Of a stretch of DNA of 64,000 nucleotides, positions 28,928 through 38,497 are shown in pieces. Position 1 is the stretch's first letter. The number at the start of each line of letters is the position of its first letter. Below the pieces are notes generated by a model. That model had not been told where the DNA came from. It ran no database searches and saw only the letters and a program-made list of their open reading frames with translations. The translations under genes and the position numbers were made by a program. The DNA is taken from positions 434,001 to 498,000 of the forward strand of contig JAIEOQ010000005.1 in assembly GCA_019750335.1 (NCBI GenBank), in the 5' to 3' direction. Source of the DNA: Candidatus Obscuribacterales bacterium. Lineage in GTDB: Bacteria > Cyanobacteriota > Vampirovibrionia > Obscuribacterales > Obscuribacteraceae.

Positions 28928-30321
28928 TATTTTCCAATACAGAATGTAGCGAATACTTGAGTGATAATCTCTTCGCTGACAGCTGTCCCTGATATTTCAG
29001 ATAAGCTGTCCAGGGCAATTTTTAAGTCACTAGCCAGACAATCTTGAGGCATTCCTTTATGAAGAGTATCCTCTACTTGCAAAAGCGAATTATAAGCTCG
29101 TAAGCATAGCTCAGATTGACGTAGGTTGAGGGATGGCTCGTCTTTGATCTCTCCGTCTTTGTATACCCATGACTCGAGTGCGGACTCTAGAGCGGATAGA
29201 TTTTCGCCGGTTTTTGCCGAAAGCTGGACAGTGCCGATACAGTTTGATGGCAAGTGATCTGTGTCAGACGGAGAACAAAGGTCGATTTTATTGCCGACTA
29301 AAATAAAATCAGCACCGCGAATGGAATCTACTATTTGGTCCTCACTTTCGGACCAACCTTTTGTCAGGTCGAGAATGAGCACGACCAAATCGGCCTCGGC
29401 GATTGCTTTTTGACTGCGCTCAATACCAATTTTTTCTACCAGGTCGTCTGTCTGGCGTATTCCAGCCGTATCGATTAAAGTCACCGGAATTCCTTTTATA
29501 TCGAGCAATTCTTCAAGAGAATCACGTGTGGTTCCTGGAATTTCAGTGACAATGGCTCGATCATATTTTAGTAACTGATTGAGCAAGCTGGATTTACCGG
29601 CATTGGGCCTGCCGACTAAAGCCAGCTTAAGACCTTCGCGTAAAAACTTTCCGGCGCGGGCTGTTTTTGTCAGTGTTAATAAAGCCGCGAGGCTTTTCTT
29701 GACTACTGCCTCGACCTCCGGTTCCGGTGCGTCGCCTATCTCTTCGGGAAAATCCAAGCCGGCGACAATTCTTGTAAGTAGTTCAATCAAATCTTTGCGC
29801 ACGTTATCTATTTGTTTGCCGAGGCGTCCGGAGAGGGCGCTTAAAGCAATTCGTCTTTGCTTGGATGTTTTTGCCTGGATCAAATCTTGCACCGATTCGG
29901 CTTGGGTAAGATCCATCCTGCCGTTAAGAAAGGCTTGTTGCGTAAATTCGCCGCGGCGGGCAAGCCGAGCTCCGGAATTAAGGAGCAAAGTCAAAAGTTC
30001 GTGAGTGATTAAGGGACTGCCATGGCAGGAGATTTCAGCCAGATCTTCACCGGTATAACTGTTCGGTCCTTTGAAAAAGGTAAGCACAACCTCGTCCACT
30101 ATTTCCAAAGATGATTGATCGTATATATATCCGTGCCTGGCCGAATGGCTTTTGAACTCTACCGGTTCGGATGAGAGTTGATTTTTTTTGTCCTTAAAAA
30201 GATGCGCCGAAAAAATTTTTTTGCAGATTTTTTCTGTTTCCGGACCGGATAAACGTACGACAGAAATGGCGCCAGTGCCCGGTGCTGTTGAGATTGCGGC
30301 GATCGTGTCAGTGAATTTCAT
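28927..30321 (-). CDS. mnmE: tRNA modification GTPase MnmE (TrmE)
   Basis: [42 protein letters not shown]-terminal CxGK motif. Confidence 0.97.
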   Translation of the reverse strand: MKFTDTIAAISTAPGTGAISVVRLSGPETEKICKKIFSAHLFKDKKNQLSSEPVEFKSHSARHGYIYDQSSLEIVDEVVLTFFKGPNSYTGEDLAEISCHGSPLITHELLTLLLNSGARLARRGEFTQQAFLNGRMDLTQAESVQDLIQAKTSKQRRIALSALSGRLGKQIDNVRKDLIELLTRIVAGLDFPEEIGDAPEPEVEAVVKKSLAALLTLTKTARAGKFLREGLKLALVGRPNAGKSSLLNQLLKYDRAIVTEIPGTTRDSLEELLDIKGIPVTLIDTAGIRQTDDLVEKIGIERSQKAIAEADLVVLILDLTKGWSESEDQIVDSIRGADFILVGNKIDLCSPSDTDHLPSNCIGTVQLSAKTGENLSALESALESWVYKDGEIKDEPSLNLRQSELCLRAYNSLLQVEDTLHKGMPQDCLASDLKIALDSLSEISGTAVSEEIITQVFATFCIGK

Positions 30322-30453
30322 ATGCCTTCCGTTTCGACAATCATATTATTTCCTGTGTGATCCTACTTGAACAGTGCTTCTTACGGTGTTAGTATTCGTT
30401 GCGTTTCGATCGGAAACATTTTTACATTAGGTGATTGGTGAGGGGGTACCTCG

Positions 30454-30861
30454 ATGAATAGAGCAGAACTGGTAGATGCAGTAGCATCAATTACCGGACA
30501 AACAAAACAACAAACGCATGATGCAGTTAATGCTATCTTGCATTCAATTACCGGCGCTTTGTCAAAAGGCGATCGCGTAATGTTGGTTGGCTTCGGAACA
30601 TTCGAGCGCAGAAATCGCAAAGCTCGTTCCGGCGTTAATCCGCAAAACCCCAGACAAAAGCTAACCATTGCTGCGGCAAAGGTTCCTGCTTTCCGCGCTG
30701 GACAAGAACTGAAGAACATTGTTGACGGACGCGCCAAAATGCCGGCAGCTCCTAAAGCTGAAAGCAAACCAGCCAAAAAGGCTGCTGCTAAACCAGCTAA
30801 AAAAGCCGCCGCTAAGCCAGTTAAAAAGGCTGCCAAGAAACCGGCTAAAAAGCGCAGATAG
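30454..30861 (+). CDS. HU family DNA-binding protein with Lys/Ala/Pro-rich histone H1-like C-terminal tail
   Basis: HU fold (MNRAELVDAVASITGQTKQQTHDAVN...GFGTFERRNRKARSGVNPQNP) then KPAKKAAAKPAKKAAAKPVKKAAKKPAKKRR. Confidence 0.93.
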   Translation: MNRAELVDAVASITGQTKQQTHDAVNAILHSITGALSKGDRVMLVGFGTFERRNRKARSGVNPQNPRQKLTIAAAKVPAFRAGQELKNIVDGRAKMPAAPKAESKPAKKAAAKPAKKAAAKPVKKAAKKPAKKRR

Positions 30862-30894
30862 GATCACAGCTTAGGCTGTAACTAACCTAATCTC

Positions 30895-30928
30895 AAAGAG
30901 GCAGGTGTCGTTAAGACCCTGCCTCTTT
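30895..30928. terminator. Bidirectional Rho-independent terminator between convergent genes
   Basis: AAAGAGGCAGG / CCTGCCTCTTT 11-bp perfect stem with A and T flanks, between the HU gene (+) and cysNC (-). Confidence 0.85.
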
Positions 30929-30931
30929 CCT

Positions 30932-32854
30932 TTAGCGCGAAGACTTGTTTTTATTTCCGGCTTTAGTTGCGGAAGTCAAGGAATTAGGCTTTTCGATAAT
31001 GCCGCCGGCAAGCAAAAGTTCTAAGACTGCTTGCACTTCTTCCTCGATACTCATAACCGTACTGTCAAGTTTTAATGCCGGCAAACGTGGCGGTTGGTAG
31101 GACGAGGTGACACCGGTCATCGACTTTAATTTCCCGCTGTTGGCTTGTTGATACAGTCCTTTTGGATCCCGTTTTTGGCAAGCTTCAATCGGGCAATAAA
31201 CAAAAATTTCTTTGAAATCATCGGCACCGACTATATTGCGTACCGCTTCGCGATCGGCGCTGAAAGGTGAGATGCAGGCTACGATTACAATTGAGCCTGT
31301 ATCTAAAAAGAGTTTTGCTACTTGACCGATACGACGAATATTTTCGGAGCGATCTTTAGCCGAAAAACCTAAATCCGATGATATGCCGGCTCGAAGATTA
31401 TCGGCATCCAGGGCTACGACATGATAATCGTTGGCAAAAAGGTGGTGTTCCAGCGCTTTAGCCAGGCTGCTTTTTCCGGCTCCGGGCAAACCGGTGAGCC
31501 AGAGGACGGTGCCACGATGACCATTTTTGGTTTCGTATTTCTGACGTTCGGTATAACCTTTTTCGGCTGTGATATTACGATTACGTGCTGATTTTTGAAT
31601 GCGGGCGCGAGCATGGATGTCGATGGAACCGGCAGCCAGGGTGCTGGTTTCGGAACAGATTACAAAGCAGCGAGTTTCCGCTGGTCCGATGCTGCGATCG
31701 AAAGCTAAAGGCACTGAAGAACGAATTAAAACATCGACAAAAGAACCGTTAGTGATTGGTTCTTTAATTGGTTCTTCGGCTAGATCCTCGGCTGTATCAA
31801 TTAAATGAACGGTGGCCGGAGCCTCCATGGTGCCAATCTTAACCGTATAAGTGGCGCCCGGAATAAAGGGCTCTTGCGAAAGCCAGATGGCTCGACCGAG
31901 TATCTCTTTGTCTACTTCCGGCGCATCGTCGGGAAAAGAAATGATTTCACCACGTTCGACATATACTTGTTCGTCAAGCTGTAAAGCTATTGATTCACCG
32001 CTTGAAGCCACATTTACTTGATTGGGATATTTCTCAATTGAAGTTACGGTGGAGATTTTTCCCGATGGTGAAAATAAAATGGCAGATCCTGGTTTTATTT
32101 GACCGGAGACTACTCGCCCGGCGAAGTGGCGCTTATTTTCAAAACGATAAACATCCTGCAGGATCATGCGAAAAGGATCATTCTCATCATCCCGTTCTTC
32201 TTGTTTGTCGCAAACGGCAGCTAAAGTTTCTAAAAGAGGTAATCCTTTATACCAAGGCAGCTTAGCGCTTGGTTGATCAATATTTTCGTTGAGATAAGCC
32301 GATACCGGGACTACTGCTTGACAGTGCAGATTCTCGGCTGAAATCAGCGTTTTAATCGAGGTTGATATCTTGTCGAAAGCTTCTTGAGAATAAGCGACTT
32401 CATCCATTTTATTGATGACGACGATTATTTCACTCAAGCCGAGAATCTCAAGTACTTTAAGATGTCTCAGTGTTTGCGATCTGATTCCTTGCTGGCAATC
32501 AACCAATAGAAGGGCGGTTTCTGTGCCGGATGCTCCGGTAGTCATATTTTTCAAGAATTCAAGATGCCCTGGTGCGTCAACCAGTAAATAACCGTTCCCT
32601 TTGAATTCAAATTTGGCTTGGGTGGTTTCGATGCTTACACCCTGCTCCTGTTCTTCATGAAAAGCATCGAGCAGAAAAGCCGGCTCAAAAGAAGAGCCTT
32701 TGCTTTGACAGTAATCTTGAACGCGCTGAATCTTATCTTCGGGAATGCATTCGAGCTGCAGCATGATACGGGCAAGCAGCGTGGATTTGCCGTGGTCCAC
32801 ATGACCAACGACAACAATTCTGCGTAAGTCTTTTGACTTCCTCACCCAATCCAC
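30932..32854 (-). CDS. cysNC: Bifunctional sulfate adenylyltransferase subunit 1 / adenylylsulfate kinase
   Basis: VVGHVDHGKSTLLARIM GTPase P-loop; ETTQAKFEF; second P-loop LWLTGLPGAGKSSLAKALEHHL with APS kinase features. Confidence 0.95.
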   Translation of the reverse strand: MDWVRKSKDLRRIVVVGHVDHGKSTLLARIMLQLECIPEDKIQRVQDYCQSKGSSFEPAFLLDAFHEEQEQGVSIETTQAKFEFKGNGYLLVDAPGHLEFLKNMTTGASGTETALLLVDCQQGIRSQTLRHLKVLEILGLSEIIVVINKMDEVAYSQEAFDKISTSIKTLISAENLHCQAVVPVSAYLNENIDQPSAKLPWYKGLPLLETLAAVCDKQEERDDENDPFRMILQDVYRFENKRHFAGRVVSGQIKPGSAILFSPSGKISTVTSIEKYPNQVNVASSGESIALQLDEQVYVERGEIISFPDDAPEVDKEILGRAIWLSQEPFIPGATYTVKIGTMEAPATVHLIDTAEDLAEEPIKEPITNGSFVDVLIRSSVPLAFDRSIGPAETRCFVICSETSTLAAGSIDIHARARIQKSARNRNITAEKGYTERQKYETKNGHRGTVLWLTGLPGAGKSSLAKALEHHLFANDYHVVALDADNLRAGISSDLGFSAKDRSENIRRIGQVAKLFLDTGSIVIVACISPFSADREAVRNIVGADDFKEIFVYCPIEACQKRDPKGLYQQANSGKLKSMTGVTSSYQPPRLPALKLDSTVMSIEEEVQAVLELLLAGGIIEKPNSLTSATKAGNKNKSSR

Positions 32855-32863
32855 CTTTGGCGT

Positions 32864-33676
32864 TTACATGTAACCATCTTTTCTCAGTTTTTGCATGGCA
32901 TGAGAGTCGGCTTGATCTTGGGCGCGACCGGCTCGTTCTCCGACTCGGGTGATTTTTAATTCGGAGATGATGTCATCTATATTTTGAGCTTCTGATTCAA
33001 TGGTGCCGGTGCACGGCCAGCAGCCTAAACTTCGGTAGCGCTTTCCGTCTTTAGCAAAATAAAGAGGCATAACTTGAAGATTCTCTCGGCGAATATATTC
33101 CCAAACATTTAGTTCGGTCCAATGTAAAAGTGGATGGATGCGCAAATGAATGTTGGTCGGCACGTGCAAATTGTAGTAGTGCCAGACTTCTGCCGGTTGC
33201 TCTTTGTATGTCCAGGTGGAACTAGCCGAGCGCGGTGAAACTACACGTTCTTTGGCACGGGAGCCTTCTTCGTCACGACGAATACCGACAAGCAATCCTT
33301 GGATTTCTTGTTCGCTTGTTACATTAAGTAGAGCTTGCGTTTTTAACGCGCCGCAGCAGGTTAAACGTCCCTGGGCAGGCCCCATGCCGTTAGCTAAAGC
33401 TTCTTTATTCATCCCGACAATCAGACGCAGGTTGTGCTTCTTGACAAAACTGTCGCGCCATTCAATCATTTCTGGAATCTTGTAGCTTGTATCGATATGC
33501 ACAAGCGGAATCGGCACGTTGCCTAAAAAGGCTTTCTTTACCAGATGCAAAAGCACGGTTGAGTCTTTGCCCATGGACCACAGCAAAGCTAAATTTTTGA
33601 TCTTCTTATAGGCTTCACGGATGATGAAGATACTTTCGTCTTCAATTTGGTCTAGGTAATCAGCCATGGGCTCCAC
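32864..33676 (-). CDS. cysD: Sulfate adenylyltransferase subunit 2
   Basis: LLWSMGKDSTVLLHLVKKAF, HIDTSYKIPEMIEWRD; adjacent to cysNC. Confidence 0.94.
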   Translation of the reverse strand: MEPMADYLDQIEDESIFIIREAYKKIKNLALLWSMGKDSTVLLHLVKKAFLGNVPIPLVHIDTSYKIPEMIEWRDSFVKKHNLRLIVGMNKEALANGMGPAQGRLTCCGALKTQALLNVTSEQEIQGLLVGIRRDEEGSRAKERVVSPRSASSTWTYKEQPAEVWHYYNLHVPTNIHLRIHPLLHWTELNVWEYIRRENLQVMPLYFAKDGKRYRSLGCWPCTGTIESEAQNIDDIISELKITRVGERAGRAQDQADSHAMQKLRKDGYM

Positions 33677-33729
33677 CGCTTGATACTACAGATATTGTAC
33701 CCAGAGGTTAGCCGAGAAGCTACTCAATT

Positions 33730-34302
33730 CTAAGATTCAGGCTTCACCTGATAACGCAGCAACAAGAGTGAAATTGCGTTGTGAAGGATATGGGCAATAA
33801 TTGGTGTCCAGAGATTGCCTGTTTTCATATAAGCCATGCCAAGCACCAGACCGGCAATCATTGCTGATAAGACATAAGTCTTTTGTTGCAAGCTTGGATC
33901 GTGAAAGATACCGAATGCGATGCTAGCGGTAAATAAGTTTGTTTCCTTTTGCATGATGCCGCGGAAAAGAATCTCTTCGCAAAAGCCGGAAACTAGAGAC
34001 ATAATGATGATGTCTTGCCAGCTCAGCGTTAAAACGAGCGGAGCAAGAAAGTTTTTGCTGAACTTTCGCAGCCCGGAAAATAGACGTAGATATTTGCCTA
34101 GGAAATAGCAAAACCAAGAAACAGCGGCAATGCCTAATCCAACCAGCACGCCTATTATCACTGCTTCACGGCTCAAGGCTAAAGATGGTGCCAGTTGAAT
34201 GTTGCCGAAAAAGCGCCAAGCCGTAGCTGTAAGCAAAAGCAATGCTTCAATTGTAATAGTTAAGCTTAATAAGGTCTGCCGGCTTATTTCCGAATTATTC
34301 AT
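33730..34302 (-). CDS. CPBP family intramembrane metalloprotease
   Basis: SGFCEEILFRGIM (EExxxR), FGIFHDPSLQQKTY, PIIAHILHNAISLLL. Confidence 0.88.
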   Translation of the reverse strand: MNNSEISRQTLLSLTITIEALLLLTATAWRFFGNIQLAPSLALSREAVIIGVLVGLGIAAVSWFCYFLGKYLRLFSGLRKFSKNFLAPLVLTLSWQDIIIMSLVSGFCEEILFRGIMQKETNLFTASIAFGIFHDPSLQQKTYVLSAMIAGLVLGMAYMKTGNLWTPIIAHILHNAISLLLLRYQVKPES

Positions 34303-35182
34303 CGTTCAAAACGACCTTTGGTGCGATTTCGATTAATTCGTTGTTGCGGCCTTTTACGGCACATACTGCTACTAGACTATTCTGCCACGTCGCCATGACA
34401 TATTCTTGCCACGCTGGATTGTCTGCAAGAAAAATCTTTTGTCCTAAACGTAGTGTGCGAGCTTGGTCTGCGTCAATCTCGGCTGTCGGCAAAGGTAAGA
34501 CTTGTTGCGGCGAGATCAACAAAGAAGCAGCTTGATTCGCTTGAGCGCAAGCTTCTATTTCAGCCAGTGTTTTTGCTTGTGCAAGATGAAGCTTTCCGGC
34601 TTGTTCACGCAAAAGCGACTGCAGACATCCGCCGCACTCCAGGATCTTACCCAGGTCGCGAGCGATAGACCGAATATAAGTTCCGGAAGAGCAGTGAACA
34701 CGTAAAGTTAAATAAGGCGCTTCATAAGCAATGAATTCATTGCTGTAAATGGTCACTGTTCTTTCCGGTAAAGCCGCGGGAGCTTTTCCTTCACGTGCCA
34801 GCTCGTATAAACGTTTGCCATCAACATGAATGGCGCTGTAGAGAGGGGCAAGTTGAGTGATTGTGCCTTGAAAGGAAAGAAGAGATTCTCTGACGCTTTC
34901 TTCTTTTGGCAAATCTCCGTTTGTGGCGATCACTTCCCCTTCGATATCATCGGTGGTGGTAGTTTGACCGAACAATATTTTTGCCAGATAAGTTTTGTCG
35001 TGATCGAGAAAGCGCAGCAAGCGGCAAGCGCTACCGATTGCTACCGGCAACACGCCTTCGGCTAATGGATCTAAGGTACCGCCATGGCCGATATGTCTTA
35101 GCTTAAGCGCTTTGCGTAAACGATTGATTACGGCATGAGAAGTCATGCCTGACGGTTTGGCTACATTCAAAAATCCGAACAT
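34295..35182 (-). CDS. truB: tRNA pseudouridine(55) synthase
   Basis: GFLNVAKPSGMTSHAVINRLRK, HGGTLDPLAEGVLPVAIG. Confidence 0.96.
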   Translation of the reverse strand: MFGFLNVAKPSGMTSHAVINRLRKALKLRHIGHGGTLDPLAEGVLPVAIGSACRLLRFLDHDKTYLAKILFGQTTTTDDIEGEVIATNGDLPKEESVRESLLSFQGTITQLAPLYSAIHVDGKRLYELAREGKAPAALPERTVTIYSNEFIAYEAPYLTLRVHCSSGTYIRSIARDLGKILECGGCLQSLLREQAGKLHLAQAKTLAEIEACAQANQAASLLISPQQVLPLPTAEIDADQARTLRLGQKIFLADNPAWQEYVMATWQNSLVAVCAVKGRNNELIEIAPKVVLNDE

Positions 35183-35189
35183 TTAAGAG

Positions 35190-35543
35190 TTAGAGTTCGC
35201 CGCGAGAAATTTTGTTGATCAACTCCGAAACTTGAGCTCCACGCTCTAAAGAGTTGTCCAATTTGAAACTAATATCGGGAGCAAAACGTAATTGCAATCT
35301 GCGTCCTAATTCACCGCGAATCTCACCGGCGTGATCGGTGAGAGCCTCCAGGGTTCCTGTTTGTTGTGTTTCCTCGCCGAAGACCGAAATGAAAATTCGG
35401 GCACGTCTACAGTCGGGCGAACATTCAACATCGGTCACTGAAATAAGACCGCCCATACGCGGGTCTCTCAGTCCGCGCAAAATAATGTCGGACATCTCCC
35501 GCTTAATTGACTGCGCGACTCTTAAATGGCGTGGTGTAGACAT
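35190..35543 (-). CDS. rbfA: 30S ribosome-binding factor A
   Basis: RHLRVAQSIKREMSDIILRGLRDPRM; infB-rbfA-truB synteny. Confidence 0.94.
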   Translation of the reverse strand: MSTPRHLRVAQSIKREMSDIILRGLRDPRMGGLISVTDVECSPDCRRARIFISVFGEETQQTGTLEALTDHAGEIRGELGRRLQLRFAPDISFKLDNSLERGAQVSELINKISRGEL

Positions 35544-35545
35544 TA

Positions 35546-38110
35546 CTAGCGGACAAGCTCTCGCTTGACTTCCTGTATTATGTGGGCGTTGATGATGTCG
35601 CCTTCGATTAGATCGTTGAACTTTTCAAAGCTCATGCCGCATTCGAAGCCTTGAGCCACTTCTTTAACGTCGTCTTTGAAGCGTCGTAAGGTGTCGATCT
35701 TGCCTTCATATATTTGCGTGTTGCCGCGTGAAATTCTGACGAAGCAGTTGCGTTGGATTTTGCCGCTATTAACATAACAGCCCGCAATAACGTTGTGTTT
35801 GCCCAACTTGAACACTTGTCGTACTTCGGCGGTACCGAGGTGCACTTCTTGTTTGATTGGCTGGAGAAGCCCTTGAATCGCCAATTCTAAGTTGTCGACA
35901 ATTTCGTAAATGATGTTATAAGTGCGAATGTCGACACCGACTGCTTCACCGGCCCGGGTCGCGTTAGCGTCAGGCTGAACGTTGAAGCCGATCACGATGG
36001 CATTGGATGAGGCGGCTAAATTGACGTCATTCTCCGAAATATCTCCGGAAGCTGTACGCAATACGCGGACATTTACTTCTTTAGTAGACAGTTTTCTGAT
36101 TTGATCACCAATCGCTTCCGCTGTTCCTTGAACATCGGCTTTGACGATAATATTGAAGTCTTTTACTTCGCCTTGTTCAACTAGATCGTGGAGCGATTCT
36201 AGAGTGACACGATGACTGCGTTTTTCTTGTTCGGCAATCTTACGTTGTTCGGCAAGTTGTTTGGCGTATTGCAGAGTATCGCAAACTTCAAATTTGTCAC
36301 CGGCCAGAGGTACTTCGGGCAAGCCGAGTACTTCAACAGGCATGGACGGTCCGGCCGCTCTTACTTGCTGTCCGCGGTCGTCGAGCAAAGCACGAACACG
36401 ACCAAAAACACTGCCGGCAACAATGATGTCGCCCATACGCAGAGTGCCGTTTTGCACAAGCGCTGTTGCTACTGCGCCTTTACCGCGATGAAGTTCAGCT
36501 TCAACGATGGTGCCGCTTGCTGCTTTTTCCGGATTAGCTTTTAAATCCTGCATGTCGGCAACGAGAAGAATCATTTCTAATAGATCGTCCAACCCGGTGC
36601 GTTTCTTAGCTGAAACGTTGACTGTAACTGTCTCACCGCCGAAGCGATCAGGAAGAATGCCGTGCTCCATCAGTTGTGTGAGCACACGGTCCGGATCGGC
36701 ACCGGCTTTGTCGACTTTATTTACGGCGACGATTATTGGTACGCCGGCAGCTTTAGCGTGATCGATCGCTTCAATTGTTTGAGGCATGACACCGTCGTCG
36801 GCCGCTACAACAAGAATGGCGATGTCGGTGCATTTAGCGCCTCGAGCGCGCATGGCAGTAAATGCTTCGTGACCGGGAGTATCGAGAAAAACAATCTGTC
36901 TGGCTTGTCCGTCTTCGCCCGGCACTTCAACATGATAAGCACCGATGTGCTGAGTGATGCCACCATGTTCGGCGTCGGTAAGCAAGAATTTTGTTTGTCT
37001 GATGGCATCAAGAAGGCTTGTTTTACCGTGGTCGACGTGACCCATGATTGTAACGACCGGTGGTCTAGGCACCAAAGCGGCAATTTCATCTTCGGTCAAT
37101 TCAATCGGTCTGTTGGCTTCCTCTTCTTGGACCATTTCTTCCATTTGAATGTCTTCAAGAGTTTTCAGCTCATAGCCCATTTCTATTGCTAGATCGCGAG
37201 CTAGCTCCAGTTCAACCATTTGGTTGACGGTGCGCATGAAGCCCTTCATAAAGAGGCGTTTGATAATTTCAGTTTCGGAAACAGCCATTTTTTCGGCTAA
37301 TTCAAGCACGGTTAAATCGGTAGAAAGAGCCAAGATGGTTGGCACTTCTAGAGTTGCTGCCGACGGTTTTGCTTTTTCTTCGCGTTTTTGTCCGTGTCTG
37401 TCTGACGGCGTTGAGCGATGCGCTTTTGGTGCTCGCGGCGGTGTGGCGCGGAAAGATGGTGCGGCAACCCGCGTTGGCACCGAAGGAGTCATCGGGCGTA
37501 CTGTGTTTCGCTCTTCAGGCTCTTCTACCGGTGCTTTTGTTGGTGCAGCTGGGGGCTCGGCTTCAACTTTAGGCTCGCTTAGTTCAGGCGGAGCAGCTTC
37601 GGCTACAGGTTCTTTCTTGGCAACCGGAACTTCTGGCTCTTCAGCTGGTGTATCTTGCTTAACTTTTTCTATCGCTGGCTGGGTTACCGGTTCGACCGGT
37701 TCAGCGACTATTGTTTTATTCTCGAGAACTGGCTGCGGTTCGACTATTGGAGCGGCCGGTACTGATTCAATTTGGGCTGCGACTGGTTCTGTCGCTGTTT
37801 CTTCACTGGCAGCCGGAGTCGGGCGCCAACGATTTAGAACACGTGGCTTGACTGCCGGTGCCGCCGGTGCTGCAGCAGCTTTGCTTGCTGTAGCTTTAGT
37901 TGTTTTAGTAGTCGTAGTTTTAGTTGGAGCCTGTTGTTGCTGTTGTTTTTTCTTGCCGAGATGGGCAATGAAAAGTCCGACAGCGGCGCTGTCAACCGTG
38001 CTCGAATGGCTCTTTATATCATAGCCAAGTTCGCGGAAGGTATTGATTACGTCGGCGTTTGGTAGATTCATCCGCCGTGCTAATTCATAAACCCGAACAC
38101 GATCATCCAT
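35546..38110 (-). CDS. infB: Translation initiation factor IF-2
   Basis: VTIMGHVDHGKTSLLDAIRQTKF; N-terminal IF2N; internal ATG at 38110 with GGAGGGAG SD chosen over the ORF-track start at 38164. Confidence 0.96.
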   Translation of the reverse strand: MDDRVRVYELARRMNLPNADVINTFRELGYDIKSHSSTVDSAAVGLFIAHLGKKKQQQQQAPTKTTTTKTTKATASKAAAAPAAPAVKPRVLNRWRPTPAASEETATEPVAAQIESVPAAPIVEPQPVLENKTIVAEPVEPVTQPAIEKVKQDTPAEEPEVPVAKKEPVAEAAPPELSEPKVEAEPPAAPTKAPVEEPEERNTVRPMTPSVPTRVAAPSFRATPPRAPKAHRSTPSDRHGQKREEKAKPSAATLEVPTILALSTDLTVLELAEKMAVSETEIIKRLFMKGFMRTVNQMVELELARDLAIEMGYELKTLEDIQMEEMVQEEEANRPIELTEDEIAALVPRPPVVTIMGHVDHGKTSLLDAIRQTKFLLTDAEHGGITQHIGAYHVEVPGEDGQARQIVFLDTPGHEAFTAMRARGAKCTDIAILVVAADDGVMPQTIEAIDHAKAAGVPIIVAVNKVDKAGADPDRVLTQLMEHGILPDRFGGETVTVNVSAKKRTGLDDLLEMILLVADMQDLKANPEKAASGTIVEAELHRGKGAVATALVQNGTLRMGDIIVAGSVFGRVRALLDDRGQQVRAAGPSMPVEVLGLPEVPLAGDKFEVCDTLQYAKQLAEQRKIAEQEKRSHRVTLESLHDLVEQGEVKDFNIIVKADVQGTAEAIGDQIRKLSTKEVNVRVLRTASGDISENDVNLAASSNAIVIGFNVQPDANATRAGEAVGVDIRTYNIIYEIVDNLELAIQGLLQPIKQEVHLGTAEVRQVFKLGKHNVIAGCYVNSGKIQRNCFVRISRGNTQIYEGKIDTLRRFKDDVKEVAQGFECGMSFEKFNDLIEGDIINAHIIQEVKRELVR

Positions 38111-38481
38111 CAGACTCCCTCCTTTCTTTGGTATTTTGGCATGTTTCCAACCATTTCTGTGCACTTTGATCGCAGACTGTGGATAAGTTGTGACTCAAGC
38201 GGCCAAGCAATGAGCCTTTTCGGAGCGCTTTGTTTCGGCCTTCGCCCTTCCAGTGCATATTTCAGGCGGGTGCCTTTCAAGGCGGACTCAAGGCAGGCAA
38301 GAGATGAGCATATGTATGCCGATCTCCCGGAAACAGCTGCGGTACCTTGATTCGCCGTGTTAAGAAAAACTGCGTTGGATTTGAAATCAACTGTCAACCG
38401 GAGCATTTGCCGACGGTCTGTCGACTGGCGACAGACCAGGCAAAGTCTGAGTCTTAGCTTTGATTCATCTGAACTGACCAG
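38110..38481 (-). CDS. ylxR: YlxR family (DUF448) RNA-binding protein, probable CTG start
   Basis: Between nusA and infB; reverse frame reads LVSSDESKLRLRLCLVCRQSTDRRQMLRLTVDFKSN...GRSAYICSSLACLESALKGTRLKYAL. CxxCR and GRxAYIC match YlxR. No ATG/GTG/TTG in frame upstream of CLVCR; CTG at 38481 lies 8 nt after AAGGAG. Confidence 0.8.
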   Translation of the reverse strand: MVSSDESKLRLRLCLVCRQSTDRRQMLRLTVDFKSNAVFLNTANQGTAAVSGRSAYICSSLACLESALKGTRLKYALEGRRPKQSAPKRLIAWPLESQLIHSLRSKCTEMVGNMPKYQRKEGV

Positions 38482-38497
38482 TAGGTTGGCTCCTTAA

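Noticed and set aside
37224-38024. 266-aa Gly/Ala/Ser/Thr/Val-rich ORF antisense to infB
   Set aside because: Mirror of the low-complexity Pro/Ala/Glu-rich IF-2 N-terminus; a shadow ORF.
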